Assembly: GCF_004614195.1 (NCBI RefSeq)
Contig: NZ_SPUM01000047.1
Location: forward strand, 1-64,000
Source: Massilia horti
GTDB taxonomy: Bacteria; Pseudomonadota; Gammaproteobacteria; Burkholderiales; Burkholderiaceae_D
DNA length: 64,000 nucleotides
Direction of reading: 5' to 3'
In this document: positions 16,044 through 25,364 of the stretch, in pieces
How the letters are laid out: the number at the start of each line of letters is the position of its first letter
Position numbering within the stretch: position 1 is the first letter of the stretch
Translations under genes and position numbers: made by a program
Notes under the pieces: generated by a model
What the model saw: the letters and a program-made list of their open reading frames with translations, nothing else
Database searches by the model: none
Told to the model about the DNA's origin: nothing

Positions 16044-17522
16044 TCAGGGCCTGGCTCCCAGCGCTTGATACAGCGCGGCCGAATCGGCCAGCCGCTGGGC
16101 GTGGACGCGCACCCGGTCCAGCGCCGTCTGCAGTTCCTGGCGCTGCGCATCGAGCACGGCCACCATGCTCAAGCCCCCCGCCTCATAACGTAGCCGCGCC
16201 AGGTTGGCGGCCGCCTGCGCGTCGCGCAGCGCACTGTCGCGCGCCGACAGCTCATGCGCATCCTGTTCGAGCGCCCGCAGCGCGTCGGCCACCTGCTGCA
16301 GACCCTGCAGAACCGTCTGCCGATAGCCCGCCGCCGCAGCCTCGTACGCATCCTGCGCCGACCGCTGCCGCGCTCGCAACTGCCCGCCATGAAACAACGG
16401 CTGGGTCAGGCCCGCGCCGATCGACCACATGCTGGCCACATTAGTCACCAGGTCCGACGGCTTGTCGCCGGCCGGTCCAAAACTGCCGCTTAATGTAATC
16501 TGCGGATAGAGGTTGGCCGTGGCCACGCCGACGTTGGCGCTGGCCTGGTGCAGCAGCGCCTCAGAAGCGCGGATGTCCGGCCGCTGGCGCGCAAGGGCCG
16601 ATGGCAACGTCAGCGGCAGTTCTGTCGGCAAAACCAGCTTCTCGAGCCCCGGCGCCCTCCCCGTTCCCTCGGCCGGAGTACGTCCCAAGTACACGGCCAG
16701 CAGGTGATCAGCCTGCGCGAGCTGGGCGCGCAGTGGCGCAATGCTGGCGCGCGTCTGCTCCACCTGCGTACGCTGCGACAACAGGTCGCCCTCCGCCACG
16801 CCGCCGGCCAGCAGACGCTGTTCCGTGATTTGCAGCTGGCTTTCCTGCACCGCCAGAATGCGTTCGGTCAGGTCGATCTGCGCGGCCAGCGAGGCCCGGC
16901 GCACCACCGAAGTCACCACGTTGCCCGCGAGGGTGAGCCGCGCCGCGTCCAGTTCAAATTGCTGATAATCCGCCTGCGCCGCCACCGCCTCGAGCGCACG
17001 CCGGTTGGCGCCGAACAGGTCGAGGGTGTACGACACGCTGACCTTGGTCTGGTACAGCGTGAACGGGGGCAGCGTCACATTGCCGATCAGGCTGCTGATG
17101 CCGATCGCGGTCGGATTGATCTTCTCGCGCGTCGAATTGACGGAAAGGTCGACCTGCGGCCACTGCGTGCCTCCGGCCTGCGCCAGATAGTCCTGGCGCG
17201 CCTGCTCCAGCCGCATGCGGGCCTGGAGCAGCGTCGGGCTGGATTCGAGCGCCTGCTGCACCAGCCGGTCCAGGTCATCGCAGCCGAACGCGCGCCACCA
17301 CGCGCCACCCACCGATTCCACGTTCACGAAGCGCTGCGCCGCGCCGCCCGGCCCTTGCGTGCCAACCGTCCCGGTGGGCTGGGGCACCGGAGTATAGGTG
17401 GCATCCGGAACAGGCGGCGGGACCCGGAAATCCGGCCCGGCGGCACAGCCCCACAAGGCCGCGCCGCACAGCAAGGCACTGCCTGCCGCGCGCACGTTCC
17501 ACTGCCATGACGTTGGTCGCAT
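16044..17522 (-). CDS. Outer-membrane efflux lipoprotein (NodT/OprM type)
   Basis: A 492-residue outer-membrane factor with a lipobox (ALWG-Cys26) and two OEP/TolC repeats (~residues 90-290 and ~300-485). The start YTLDLFGANRRALEA and the repeat SMWSIGAGLTQPLFHGGQLRARQRSAQ are typical. Three copies form a tunnel through the outer membrane. The ATG at 17522 was chosen because longer in-frame extensions bypass the signal peptide and run into the permease gene. It is the last gene of the operon HlyD-ABC ATPase-permease-OMF, 11 bp after the permease, so it is probably the dedicated exit duct. Confidence 0.9.
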   Translation of the reverse strand: MRPTSWQWNVRAAGSALLCGAALWGCAAGPDFRVPPPVPDATYTPVPQPTGTVGTQGPGGAAQRFVNVESVGGAWWRAFGCDDLDRLVQQALESSPTLLQARMRLEQARQDYLAQAGGTQWPQVDLSVNSTREKINPTAIGISSLIGNVTLPPFTLYQTKVSVSYTLDLFGANRRALEAVAAQADYQQFELDAARLTLAGNVVTSVVRRASLAAQIDLTERILAVQESQLQITEQRLLAGGVAEGDLLSQRTQVEQTRASIAPLRAQLAQADHLLAVYLGRTPAEGTGRAPGLEKLVLPTELPLTLPSALARQRPDIRASEALLHQASANVGVATANLYPQITLSGSFGPAGDKPSDLVTNVASMWSIGAGLTQPLFHGGQLRARQRSAQDAYEAAAAGYRQTVLQGLQQVADALRALEQDAHELSARDSALRDAQAAANLARLRYEAGGLSMVAVLDAQRQELQTALDRVRVHAQRLADSAALYQALGARP

Positions 17523-17533
17523 CGCCCTTCCTC

Positions 17534-18673
17534 CTAATCGAGCGTACGCCGATACACGCGCACCGCGATCGCCATCACTACGACCATAAATACCAGCATC
17601 GGCCACACGTTTGGCCACAGGTCGGCCCAGCCGGCACCCTTGAGCAGGATCGCGCGCACCAGCCTGTTGAAGTGGGTGAGCGGCAGCGCGTTGCCGATCC
17701 ATTGCGCCCACAATGGCATGCCCGCGAATGGCATAAAGAATCCGGACAGCAGAATATTGGGCAGGAAGTAGAAGAAGGTGAGCTGCACCCCCTGCAGCTG
17801 GTTCTGCGCCAGCGAGGACAGCATGATCCCCACCGCCAGGCTGGCCGCAATGAACAGCAGCGCCACCAGGTACATGGTCAGCATATTGCCCAGGATCGGC
17901 ACCCTGAACACGTAGCGCGACGCCAGCAGGATGATCGTCACCTGCACCAGGCCGATCGCGATGTAGGGCACGATCTTCCCGGTCGTTACCTCCAGCGGCA
18001 GCACGGGCATGGCAAGCAGGTTCTCCATGGTGCCGCGCTCGCGTTCGCGGGTCACCGCGAGCCCGGTCATCATCACCATCGTCATGGTCAGGATCACGCC
18101 CATCAGCCCAGGCACGATGTTGTACTGGGTGATCGACTCGGGGTTGTACAGCTTGTGCACCTGTACGTCAAAGGCCGGAGGGCCGCTGGGGGAGATGCCG
18201 GACAGCGCGCCGGTCATATCCTTCTGCAGCACCGATTGAGCAAGCCCCGGCAGCGCACCGAGCGCGCTGCTCACCGCCACCGGATCGGTAGCGTCGGCGT
18301 CAATCCGCAGCGACGGCCGGGAGCCCTTGACCAGGTCGCGCGTGAAGCCCACCGGGATGTCGAGCACGAACAGCACACTGCCCCGCAACAGCGCGCGGCG
18401 CGCGGCCTCTTCGTTCGGCAAGGTCTCGACGATATCGAAGTATTCCGAATTGCGCATCGCCGCAATGAAGCTGCGCGTGAACTCGCTGTGGTCGGACGCG
18501 ATCACCGCGGTGGGCAGGTGCTTGGGGTCGGTGTTGATCGCGAAGCCGAACAGCGCGATCTGGATAATCGGGACTCCGATGATCATCGCGAACGTAATGC
18601 GATCGCGGCGCAGCTGGAGGAATTCCTTGAGCACGATCGCCCACCAGCGGGTCAGGGAAAACGTGTTGTTCAT
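17534..18673 (-). CDS. ABC-2 type efflux permease (YbhS/YbhR-like)
   Basis: A 379-residue ABC-2 permease. One N-terminal transmembrane helix (about 22-45) is followed by a large periplasmic domain (~45-170) and five more membrane helices, with the conserved FFYFLPNILLSGFFMPFAGMP block near residue 300. One copy must dimerise, as no second permease is present. The ATG overlaps the stop of the ATPase gene (ATGA at 18670-18673), showing translational coupling. Related systems (YbhFSR, drrAB) export drugs or lipid-like substrates. Confidence 0.9.
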   Translation of the reverse strand: MNNTFSLTRWWAIVLKEFLQLRRDRITFAMIIGVPIIQIALFGFAINTDPKHLPTAVIASDHSEFTRSFIAAMRNSEYFDIVETLPNEEAARRALLRGSVLFVLDIPVGFTRDLVKGSRPSLRIDADATDPVAVSSALGALPGLAQSVLQKDMTGALSGISPSGPPAFDVQVHKLYNPESITQYNIVPGLMGVILTMTMVMMTGLAVTRERERGTMENLLAMPVLPLEVTTGKIVPYIAIGLVQVTIILLASRYVFRVPILGNMLTMYLVALLFIAASLAVGIMLSSLAQNQLQGVQLTFFYFLPNILLSGFFMPFAGMPLWAQWIGNALPLTHFNRLVRAILLKGAGWADLWPNVWPMLVFMVVVMAIAVRVYRRTLD

Positions 18674-19629
18674 GCCTGGCCCGCTCCCTGCTCCGCGACG
18701 CCCTCTTCCTGTGCCTTCTTCATCAGGTAGATGAACGCGTGTTCCAGGCTGGTTCGAATCGGCTCGGCGCGCAACCCGCGCTCACGCGCGAGGTTTGTCA
18801 CCGTCGCCTGCAGCGCGGCCGCGTCGCTGCCGTTCACGTGCAACGAGTTACCGAAAGCGACGGTCTGCTCCACTCCCGGCTGGCCGCGCAGCTGGTCGGC
18901 CAGCCCCACCAGGTCATCTCCGTAAATCGCCCAGGTCGAAAGGTGCTGCGCCTCTGTCACCTCGGCGGCGCTTCCCTGCGCCAGCAACTTGCCCCATGCG
19001 ATGTAGGCCAGTTTGTGGCAGCGTTCTGCCTCGTCCATGTAATGCGTGCTGACCAATACCGAGATCCCGCGCGCCGCCAGCCGATGCAGCTCCTCCCAAA
19101 AATCGCGCCGCGCGCTCGGGTCCACCCCGGCGGTCGGCTCGTCGAGCAGCAGCAGTTGCGGGTCGTGCAGCAGGCAGGCGGCCAGCGCCAGCCGCTGCTT
19201 CCAGCCACCCGACAGCGTGCCGGCCAGCTGCCCGGATCGCTGCGCCAGCCCCAAATCGTCAAGCGTGCGCCGGACCACCTGCTCCCGGTCCCGCACCTCG
19301 TACAGGCGCGCGACGAAATCGAGGTTCTCGCGGATGCTCAGGTCCTCCCAGAACGAAAACCGCTGGGTCATGTAGCCGACCTGGCGCTTGATCTGCGCGC
19401 TCTGGCGGATGATGTCCAGGCCAAGGCAGGTGCCGCTCCCGGAATCGGGTGTGAGCAGACCACACAGCATGCGGATACAGGTCGTCTTGCCGCTGCCGTT
19501 CGGGCCAAGGAAGCCGAAGATCTCGCCGCGCCGAACCTGCAGCGAGACGTCCTTGACCACGTGCCTGGTACCGAAAGATTTATTCAGGCCGTGCACGTCA
19601 ATGGCCAGGTCGTCGGGGGGCGCGCTCAT
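18670..19629 (-). CDS. ABC transporter ATPase of the efflux operon
   Basis: A 319-residue nucleotide-binding subunit. Walker A is GPNGSGKTT (42-50), the signature is LSGGWKQ (139-145), Walker B is LLLLDEPT (159-166) and the switch His is in STHYMDEA. It powers the ABC-2 permease encoded immediately downstream, overlapping by 4 bp, and the HlyD adaptor gene upstream also overlaps it by 4 bp (19626-19629), so all three are translationally coupled. The C-terminal ~90 residues form the usual DrrA-type extension. Confidence 0.92.
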   Translation of the reverse strand: MSAPPDDLAIDVHGLNKSFGTRHVVKDVSLQVRRGEIFGFLGPNGSGKTTCIRMLCGLLTPDSGSGTCLGLDIIRQSAQIKRQVGYMTQRFSFWEDLSIRENLDFVARLYEVRDREQVVRRTLDDLGLAQRSGQLAGTLSGGWKQRLALAACLLHDPQLLLLDEPTAGVDPSARRDFWEELHRLAARGISVLVSTHYMDEAERCHKLAYIAWGKLLAQGSAAEVTEAQHLSTWAIYGDDLVGLADQLRGQPGVEQTVAFGNSLHVNGSDAAALQATVTNLARERGLRAEPIRTSLEHAFIYLMKKAQEEGVAEQGAGQA

Positions 19630-20624
19630 TGCACGGCCACCTCAACCGGCTGCCCCGGACGTAGCTTGACGGCGTCCTCCCGCGACGAACGGGCTTCCAC
19701 CATGAACACGAGCTTGGCGCGGGTTTCATTGCTGAAGATGACGGGTGGCGTATATTCGGCCTGGTCGGAGACAAACGAGATCGCGGCCGGCACCGGGGCC
19801 GCGCAGCCATCGCAGCGGATCACCACCTTGCGGCCAGGCCGCAGCGCACCGACCACCGTTTCCTGAACAAAGAAGCGCACCTTGATGTTCTCGGGCGGGA
19901 GCATGCGCACCACCGGGTTACCGGCCGGGACCCATTCGCCGCTGCGGTACATGGTGTCGAACACCAGGCCAGCGTGGGGCGCGCGCACGCGCTTCTGGTC
20001 CAGCTTCCATTGTGCCTGGGCGAGCGCCGCGCGGGCCGCCTCCACCTGCGCCTGCTGCGCGCGGATCTGCTCTGCGCGGCCGGGAAGACGCGCCACCTGC
20101 AACTGCGCTTCCAGCTCGCGCACTTTCCCCTGCGCCGATGCGGCGGCGCCGCGCGAGTCGTCGAGCTGGCCCTTCGGCACACCGCCCACACGATACTGCG
20201 CCTCGTCCCTTTGCAGCTGCAAATCCAGGCGATGGGCATCGGCGCGCGCCTGTTCGATCTGCGCCTGGGTGACTTCCACCTCCGGGCGGCGCCGGCCGGT
20301 GAGCAAGTCCGCGTGCTGCGCTTGCGCGGCCTGCAGTTGTCGTGTCGCCTGCCGCACCGCATCGGTTTCGTTCTGGGCCTCGAGCGCGAACAGCAGCGTG
20401 TCCACCGCAACGGTCTGGCCGCGCTGCACCGCCAGGTCAACCAGCTGCCCCGCCTGAGACGATGCCATGTAGACGAATTCGCCTTCCACATAACCCTGGT
20501 ACGTGTTCGTGGGCCGGCTCGAACAGCCGTTCGCGATGAGCGCCATGCAGAGCGCGCCAGCCAGCGCTGGGCCTGGCCACTGTCCGGGCACTGCATCACG
20601 CAGCCGAGTCTTCGCAACCTTCAT
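19626..20624 (-). CDS. HlyD-family periplasmic adaptor, lipoprotein (YbhG-like)
   Basis: A 332-residue membrane fusion protein. The N-terminus has a lipobox LIANG-Cys followed by SSRP, then a barrel-sandwich strand (VQRGQTVAVDTLLFALEAQ), a long coiled-coil hairpin (~residues 85-195, Ala/Gln/Arg-rich) and a return lipoyl half (RVRAPHAGLVFDTMYRSGEWV). It bridges the inner-membrane ABC pump and the outer-membrane factor. Start at 20624 is fixed by AAGGAG on the minus strand; longer in-frame starts cover the divergent xth promoter region. First gene of a four-gene operon. Confidence 0.88.
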   Translation of the reverse strand: MKVAKTRLRDAVPGQWPGPALAGALCMALIANGCSSRPTNTYQGYVEGEFVYMASSQAGQLVDLAVQRGQTVAVDTLLFALEAQNETDAVRQATRQLQAAQAQHADLLTGRRRPEVEVTQAQIEQARADAHRLDLQLQRDEAQYRVGGVPKGQLDDSRGAAASAQGKVRELEAQLQVARLPGRAEQIRAQQAQVEAARAALAQAQWKLDQKRVRAPHAGLVFDTMYRSGEWVPAGNPVVRMLPPENIKVRFFVQETVVGALRPGRKVVIRCDGCAAPVPAAISFVSDQAEYTPPVIFSNETRAKLVFMVEARSSREDAVKLRPGQPVEVAVQ

Positions 20625-20784
20625 CTGCCCACTCCTTTGCAACGCTGCGCCAGGCGCCTTGTGGACTGCACACGATATTGCCTTGGCGAGTATAGTAAGC
20701 CAGAAAGACAATGCCGAACTGATTCGTGCGCCCGCCCCGCGCTTGCGGCGCGAAAATCGGCGCACCCATTCACCGGGAGAACAC

Positions 20785-21591
20785 ATGCTCATCGCCACCT
20801 TCAATGTCAACGGTATCGGCAGCCGCCTGCCCGCACTCCTGCAATGGCTGGAGGAACGTCAGCCGGACGTGGCCTGCCTGCAGGAGCTGAAGGCGCCCCA
20901 GGAAAGATTTCCGCTGGACGCACTGCGCGACGCCGGTTACCACGCAATCTGGCATGGGCAAAAGAGCTTTAACGGCGTCGCGATCCTGGCGCGCGGCACC
21001 GAACCGCAGGAGATCCGGCGCGGCCTGCCGGGCGATCCGGACGACGAACAAAGCCGTTACATCGAGGCGGTGGTGCGCGGAGTGGTAGTCGTCAGTCTTT
21101 ATCTGCCAAATGGAAATCCCGCCCCCGGACCCAAGTTCGATTACAAGCTCAAATGGTTCGAACGGCTGATCCTGCGTGGTGAGGAGCTGATTGCCGGCGG
21201 CGCGCCGGTCGTGCTGGCGGGCGACTTTAACGTGATGCCGACCGAGCTCGACGTCTACAAGCCGGAGCGCTGGGTGGACGACGCGCTGTTCCGGCCGGAG
21301 ACGCGTGCTGCCTTCCACCGGCTGACCGGCCAGGGTTGGTGCGACGCCTTACGCACGCTGCATCCGGACGAAAAGATCTATACGTTCTGGGATTACTTCC
21401 GCAATGCGTTCGTGCGCGACGCGGGCCTGCGCATCGACCATCTGCTGCTCAGCCCATCGCTCACCGGCGCGCTGCAAGCGGCCGGGGTCCACCGCGACGT
21501 GCGTGCGCGGGAAAAGCCAAGCGACCATGCGCCGACCTGGATCGAGCTGGACGACGCGCGGATTCCCGGCACAAGCGCGATGGCGCGCTGA
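20785..21591 (+). CDS. xth: Exodeoxyribonuclease III
   Basis: A 268-residue AP endonuclease/3'-5' exonuclease of the ExoIII (endonuclease/exonuclease/phosphatase) superfamily, at the usual length. Key blocks are IATFNVNGIGSRLP, CLQELKAP (metal-binding Glu), VVVVSLYLPNGNP, LAGDFNVMP (catalytic Asp and Asn) and SDHAPTWIEL (catalytic Asp-His). It cuts DNA 5' to abasic sites in base excision repair. The ATG at 20785 follows GGGAGA; it is divergent from the efflux operon. Confidence 0.93.
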   Translation: MLIATFNVNGIGSRLPALLQWLEERQPDVACLQELKAPQERFPLDALRDAGYHAIWHGQKSFNGVAILARGTEPQEIRRGLPGDPDDEQSRYIEAVVRGVVVVSLYLPNGNPAPGPKFDYKLKWFERLILRGEELIAGGAPVVLAGDFNVMPTELDVYKPERWVDDALFRPETRAAFHRLTGQGWCDALRTLHPDEKIYTFWDYFRNAFVRDAGLRIDHLLLSPSLTGALQAAGVHRDVRAREKPSDHAPTWIELDDARIPGTSAMAR

Positions 21592-21721
21592 CCGGGGCGG
21601 TGCGCAATGTAGTGGCAGGCCGTCGATCCAGATAGCACCATTGGCGGCTGGTGCGACCCGGCCAGGGCTATTTCCACGGCTTTGGTACACTCATTCCTTT
21701 CGGTAACGCGACTCCCATCCG

Positions 21722-22345
21722 ATGCTATCCCCTGAACAATTCTTTGGCTTCCTCGCCGCCGCCGTCCTGATCACCTTGTCGCCCGGCCCCGACAACATGA
21801 TGGTCCTCGGTGTCGGCATGTCCAAGGGCCGTGCGCGCGGAATCGTGTTTGGCCTGGGCTGCGCGCTTGGGTGCCTGAGCCACACGCTGCTCGCCGTGCT
21901 TGGCGTGAGCGCCCTGATCGCCGCTTCTCCCGCGGCTTTTACACTGCTCAAGGTCTGCGGCGGACTTTACCTGGTCTGGCTCGGATTCAATGCACTCAAG
22001 AGCCCTGGCGGCGCACAGGCCAGCACGGCAGCAAGCGAGGAATCCCTGTCCAGGTTGTTTGCGAAGGGAATGTTCGCGAACGCGATCAACCCCAAGGTGG
22101 TGCTGTTCTTCCTGTCCTTCCTGCCGCAATTCGTCGTGGCCACGCAGGGCCACGCGAGCTGGCAGACCGCGGCGCTGGGCGTCACCTTCACGGCCCAGGC
22201 CGCGGTCCTGTTCGCGCTCCTCGGATACTTCTCCGGCTCGATCGGCCGATGGCTCAACCGCAGCCCGCGCGCGGGCATGTGGCTTGACCGGGTTGCCGGC
22301 GGCATCTTCGTCGGCCTCGGGCTCAAGCTGCTCGTCTCCCGCTAG
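21722..22345 (+). CDS. LysE/RhtB family amino-acid exporter
   Basis: A 207-residue inner-membrane protein with about six hydrophobic segments. Family hallmarks are LSPGPDNMMVLGVGMSKGRARGI in the first loop, GGLYLVWLGFNALKSP, and the FAKGMFANAINPKVVLFFLSFLPQFV block. It exports amino acids or their derivatives by proton exchange; the substrate cannot be told from sequence. The repeat copy B follows 5 bp after the stop and separates it from the convergent cysteine synthase-like gene. Confidence 0.9.
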   Translation: MLSPEQFFGFLAAAVLITLSPGPDNMMVLGVGMSKGRARGIVFGLGCALGCLSHTLLAVLGVSALIAASPAAFTLLKVCGGLYLVWLGFNALKSPGGAQASTAASEESLSRLFAKGMFANAINPKVVLFFLSFLPQFVVATQGHASWQTAALGVTFTAQAAVLFALLGYFSGSIGRWLNRSPRAGMWLDRVAGGIFVGLGLKLLVSR

Positions 22346-22349
22346 TGAG

Positions 22350-22444
22350 GTAGGGTGTGCAGCTTTGCTGCGCACGCGGTACGTGTTCAAACCGGAGCCA
22401 ACGCTACTCAACCGTACCGCGTGCGCACAGGTGCGCACCCTACG
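22350..22444. repeat. Dispersed palindromic repeat, copy B
   Basis: Starts GTAGGGTGTGCAGCTTTGCTG and ends GCACAGGTGCGCACCCTACG, the same element as copies A, C and D with a diverged left arm and a central ACGTGTTCAAACCGG segment. It lies between the convergent LysE and cysteine synthase-like genes. Confidence 0.85.
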
Positions 22445-22474
22445 GACCTACGGGTGCGTGTGCAATTCGGGACA

Positions 22475-23392
22475 CTAAAAATACTTGGACAGGTAAAAGG
22501 CCCCGGAATCGGGAAACACCGCCGCGACGCGCTTGCCCTGTAGCTGCGGCAGCAATTGCGCAATGCCGGCCGTGATGCAGCCACTCGATCCGCCGGCCAG
22601 AATGCCCTCTTCCTGCGCCAGCCGACGTCCCCATGCCAGCGCCTCTTCATCGGCCACCTGAATCACGTCGTCCACCACGGTCGGGTCGAAACTGCGCGAA
22701 GGCTTGCATTTGCCGACCCCTTCAATCACGGTCGCAAACTGGCCCGGGGCGGAGACATCGGTGACCATTTGACGGTAGGACGAATGCAGCGGCTCCACGC
22801 CGATCACGCGCAGCGCCGGGTTTTGCTCCTTCAAATAACGGCCAATGCCCGAGATCGTGCCGCCCGAGCCGATCCCGCAAACGAATACGTCGATCTCTCC
22901 CCGCAATTGCGACCACAGTTCGGGCCCCGTATCGACATAGTGCGCCTGCCGGTTCAGCTCCGAACAATACTGGTCCAGGTAAAACGCATTGCGCTCCTGG
23001 GCCATGCGTTCGGCCACCGCCTGGTAGCCATGTCCCGGCGTCCCCTCGTTCTCGGCGCCGCACACATGCACGTTGGCGCCGTACGCGCCGATGCGCTTGA
23101 CCTTTTCGACACTGGTGGTCTCGGGCACCGTGATATCGCATTCCAGGCCCAGCACCGCGCTGGCCATCGCCAGGGCCGCCCCGGTATTGCCCGACGAGCT
23201 CTCGACCACCCGCCGGGTGCTTGCGGGCATGCGCTTGAGCATGTGACGCACCATGCGGTCCTTAATGCTGCCACCGGGGTTCATGTATTCCAGCTTTGCC
23301 ACGACATGCGCGTTCGGAAAAAGTCGCTTCAGCTTGACGACGGGTGTGTTTCCGATCGCATCCATTACCGATTCTCTGACTTGTGTTTCCAC
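22475..23392 (-). CDS. PLP-dependent cysteine synthase-family enzyme
   Basis: A 305-residue fold-type II PLP enzyme of the CysK/CysM family. The PLP lysine lies in NPGGSIKDRM, the substrate loop is SSSGNTGAALA, and the phosphate-binding glycine loop is GIGSGGTISGIGRYL. It would make cysteine from O-acetylserine (or phosphoserine) and sulfide or thiosulfate, but related enzymes use other beta-replacement reactions (cystathionine, 2,3-diaminopropionate), so the substrate is open. An alternative start lies nine codons in, before DAIGNTP. The gene stands alone. Confidence 0.85.
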   Translation of the reverse strand: METQVRESVMDAIGNTPVVKLKRLFPNAHVVAKLEYMNPGGSIKDRMVRHMLKRMPASTRRVVESSSGNTGAALAMASAVLGLECDITVPETTSVEKVKRIGAYGANVHVCGAENEGTPGHGYQAVAERMAQERNAFYLDQYCSELNRQAHYVDTGPELWSQLRGEIDVFVCGIGSGGTISGIGRYLKEQNPALRVIGVEPLHSSYRQMVTDVSAPGQFATVIEGVGKCKPSRSFDPTVVDDVIQVADEEALAWGRRLAQEEGILAGGSSGCITAGIAQLLPQLQGKRVAAVFPDSGAFYLSKYF

Positions 23393-23621
23393 GCCTCTCC
23401 CCTCTTCAAAAATTACTACCGGGAAAGACTAGCATGGGTAAAAATTTTTTGACTTTCAATTGAACGGAGCGCAACATCGGTGCGTGGCCGCATACGCCAG
23501 CCCCTTGCTCAAGCAGTGTGTACGACTGCTCCTACAAACCTACTTCCGCTTCGCCTATTGCCCTTATGGCGGGACGGCCTACCATCGAAGCTCCCCTTAA
23601 AGTTATGGAAAGGAGGCAATA

Positions 23622-23876
23622 ATGGCTGGATACAAAGGCAAGGGAGTCAAGAGCGCCAACTATGACGAAGCCACCGGCGCAGGCACCAGCCGGGAAGGCG
23701 CGTGGGGCGCCGGCAATCTCCAAACGACCGATCTGGACAGCGGGAATTGGGATGTGGGAAGTTCCGGCAGCCAGCAGAGCAGCGACCTGGGAGAAGGCGA
23801 ACAGTGGGAAAGCCAGAACCGCCAGGGTGAGAATACCGGCGAATCGCGTGGGCGTGCCGGAAAGCAGAACCGCTAG
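23622..23876 (+). CDS. Small disordered Gly/Ser/Glu-rich protein
   Basis: An 84-residue low-complexity protein with no hydrophobic segment, rich in Gly, Ser, Gln, Asp and Glu (SGSQQSSDLGEGEQWESQ). I know no function. A strong AAGGAGG ribosome site precedes the ATG, and a hairpin with a T-rich tail follows at 23923, so it behaves like a real monocistronic gene. Small hydrophilic proteins of this type are often stress- or starvation-induced; that is only analogy. Confidence 0.68.
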   Translation: MAGYKGKGVKSANYDEATGAGTSREGAWGAGNLQTTDLDSGNWDVGSSGSQQSSDLGEGEQWESQNRQGENTGESRGRAGKQNR

Positions 23877-23922
23877 CCGCCACGCACGCAATCCCGCGGC
23901 AGGCTAGACCATTTCTACAGGT

Positions 23923-23949
23923 GCTGCGCTTACGGGCGCAGCTTTCTTT
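23923..23949 (+). terminator. Rho-independent terminator after the 84-residue gene
   Basis: Perfect 7-bp stem GCTGCGC/GCGCAGC with a 6-base loop, followed by TTTCTTT. It is placed 46 bp after the stop at 23876 and before the end of the convergent livK gene, which it could also serve in the opposite direction. Confidence 0.7.
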
Positions 23950-23966
23950 GGTTCCTGTCGAGGCCC

Positions 23967-25094
23967 TTACTTTGTTACGGCCACAACCGTGCGGCGTCCC
24001 GATTTGAACGTGTACAAGGTAATCGTGCCATCGCGGATATCCCCGCGCTGGTCAAACGCTATCTCGCCGGTCACGCCCTTGTAGCGAATATTGGCCAGTT
24101 CCGGCAAATACTTGGCCGGCGCCGCCGAACCCGCCTTGACCATCGCCGCCGCGATCGCCATTACCGCATCGTAGGAATACGGCGCAATGATCTGCACATC
24201 GACGCCGAAGCGTTTCTTGTAAGCCGCGCGGAAGTTGTCCAGCGCCGGCTTGCCAGCCTCCTCGACCCCACCCGCCTCGGCGCAGACGACCTGGCCATCC
24301 GTCATCGTGCCGCCGGAGAGCTTGAAGATCTCGTCCGAGCAAATGCCGTCGCCGCCCATCATCTTGACGTTCATGCCCAGCTGCTTCATCTGGCGCAGCA
24401 TGGGACCGGCAACCGCGCTCATGCCCCCAAAAAACACCAGGTCCGGATTTGCAGCCCTGATCTTGGTGAGGATAGCGCTGAAGTCGGTCGCCTTGTCGTT
24501 GGTGAACTCCTTAGCGACGATGGTGGCGCCCTGCTGCTGCAGTCCCTTGCTGAACTCGGTCACCAGACCCTGCCCGTAGGCGGTGCGGTCATCGACCACC
24601 GCCACGCGGCGCGCGCCCAGTCCCTTGACCGCGTAGCCGCCCAGTGCACGGCCGAGCTGAATGTCGTTGGCCACCACGCGAAAAGCCGTATTGAAACCCT
24701 GCTGCGTGTACTTGGGGCTGGTACTTGCCGGCGAAATTTGCGGAATCCCGGCGTCGTGATAAATCTTGGATGCCGGAATGGTCGTGCCCGATGTCTCGTG
24801 GCCCACCACCGCATTGACCCGGGCGTCAACCAGCTTCTGCGCCACGGCCGTTGCCTGTTTCGGGTCGGCCGCGTCGTCTTCCGCCACCAGCTCGAACCGC
24901 ACCTTCTTGCCGCCGATGACGACGCCGCGCGCGTTCAGCGCTTCAACCGCCATGCGCGCGCCGTTCTCGTCGTCCTTGCCGAAGTAGGCGACCGGCCCGG
25001 TCACGCCCGATGCGTGGCCGATCTTTACGACTTCCTGCGCCGACGCCGCGCCGGCAAACGCCAGGGCGACCACAGCAACCGTTTGCTTCTTCAT
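23967..25094 (-). CDS. Branched-chain amino-acid ABC transporter binding protein (LivK type)
   Basis: A 375-residue periplasmic type I binding protein. Signal peptide KKQTVAVVALAFAGAASAQ is followed by VVKIGHASGVTGPVAYFGKDDENGARMAVEALN, the usual opening of Leu/Ile/Val-binding proteins, and by VVGHETSGTTIPASKIY and the PYSYDAVMAIAAAM block. It captures branched-chain or other amino acids for an ABC importer, but no permease or ATPase genes are beside it. Start at 25094 follows GAGGAAAG; a start five codons upstream is less likely. It is divergent from the leuA leader region. Confidence 0.9.
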   Translation of the reverse strand: MKKQTVAVVALAFAGAASAQEVVKIGHASGVTGPVAYFGKDDENGARMAVEALNARGVVIGGKKVRFELVAEDDAADPKQATAVAQKLVDARVNAVVGHETSGTTIPASKIYHDAGIPQISPASTSPKYTQQGFNTAFRVVANDIQLGRALGGYAVKGLGARRVAVVDDRTAYGQGLVTEFSKGLQQQGATIVAKEFTNDKATDFSAILTKIRAANPDLVFFGGMSAVAGPMLRQMKQLGMNVKMMGGDGICSDEIFKLSGGTMTDGQVVCAEAGGVEEAGKPALDNFRAAYKKRFGVDVQIIAPYSYDAVMAIAAAMVKAGSAAPAKYLPELANIRYKGVTGEIAFDQRGDIRDGTITLYTFKSGRRTVVAVTK

Positions 25095-25364
25095 TCTTTC
25101 CTCATGCATCTTGTGCTAAACCGGTTAGCGTACAGGGCTTGCTTGTAATTAACAAGGTGCATGGGCCCCAGACCCGCAATGAATGCTTGACACACCTGGC
25201 TCGATTCCCGTAGAGTCAACTTATGTCCCATCCCCTGCATCTGTCGACCTTCCTATCGCTGACCGGCGCTCTATTGCCGGCAGGCCTGCTACTACGCGCG
25301 TAATTCGCCGCCGTATCCGTCCGGCACCCGCCGGCCCCAAGCAGTTTGAAGGAAAGTCGTACCG

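Noticed and set aside
17507-18730. 407-codon frame opposite the ABC-2 permease
   Set aside because: Extremely His/Arg/Gln-rich, no domain, and the opposite strand carries a coupled permease gene; it is a shadow frame.
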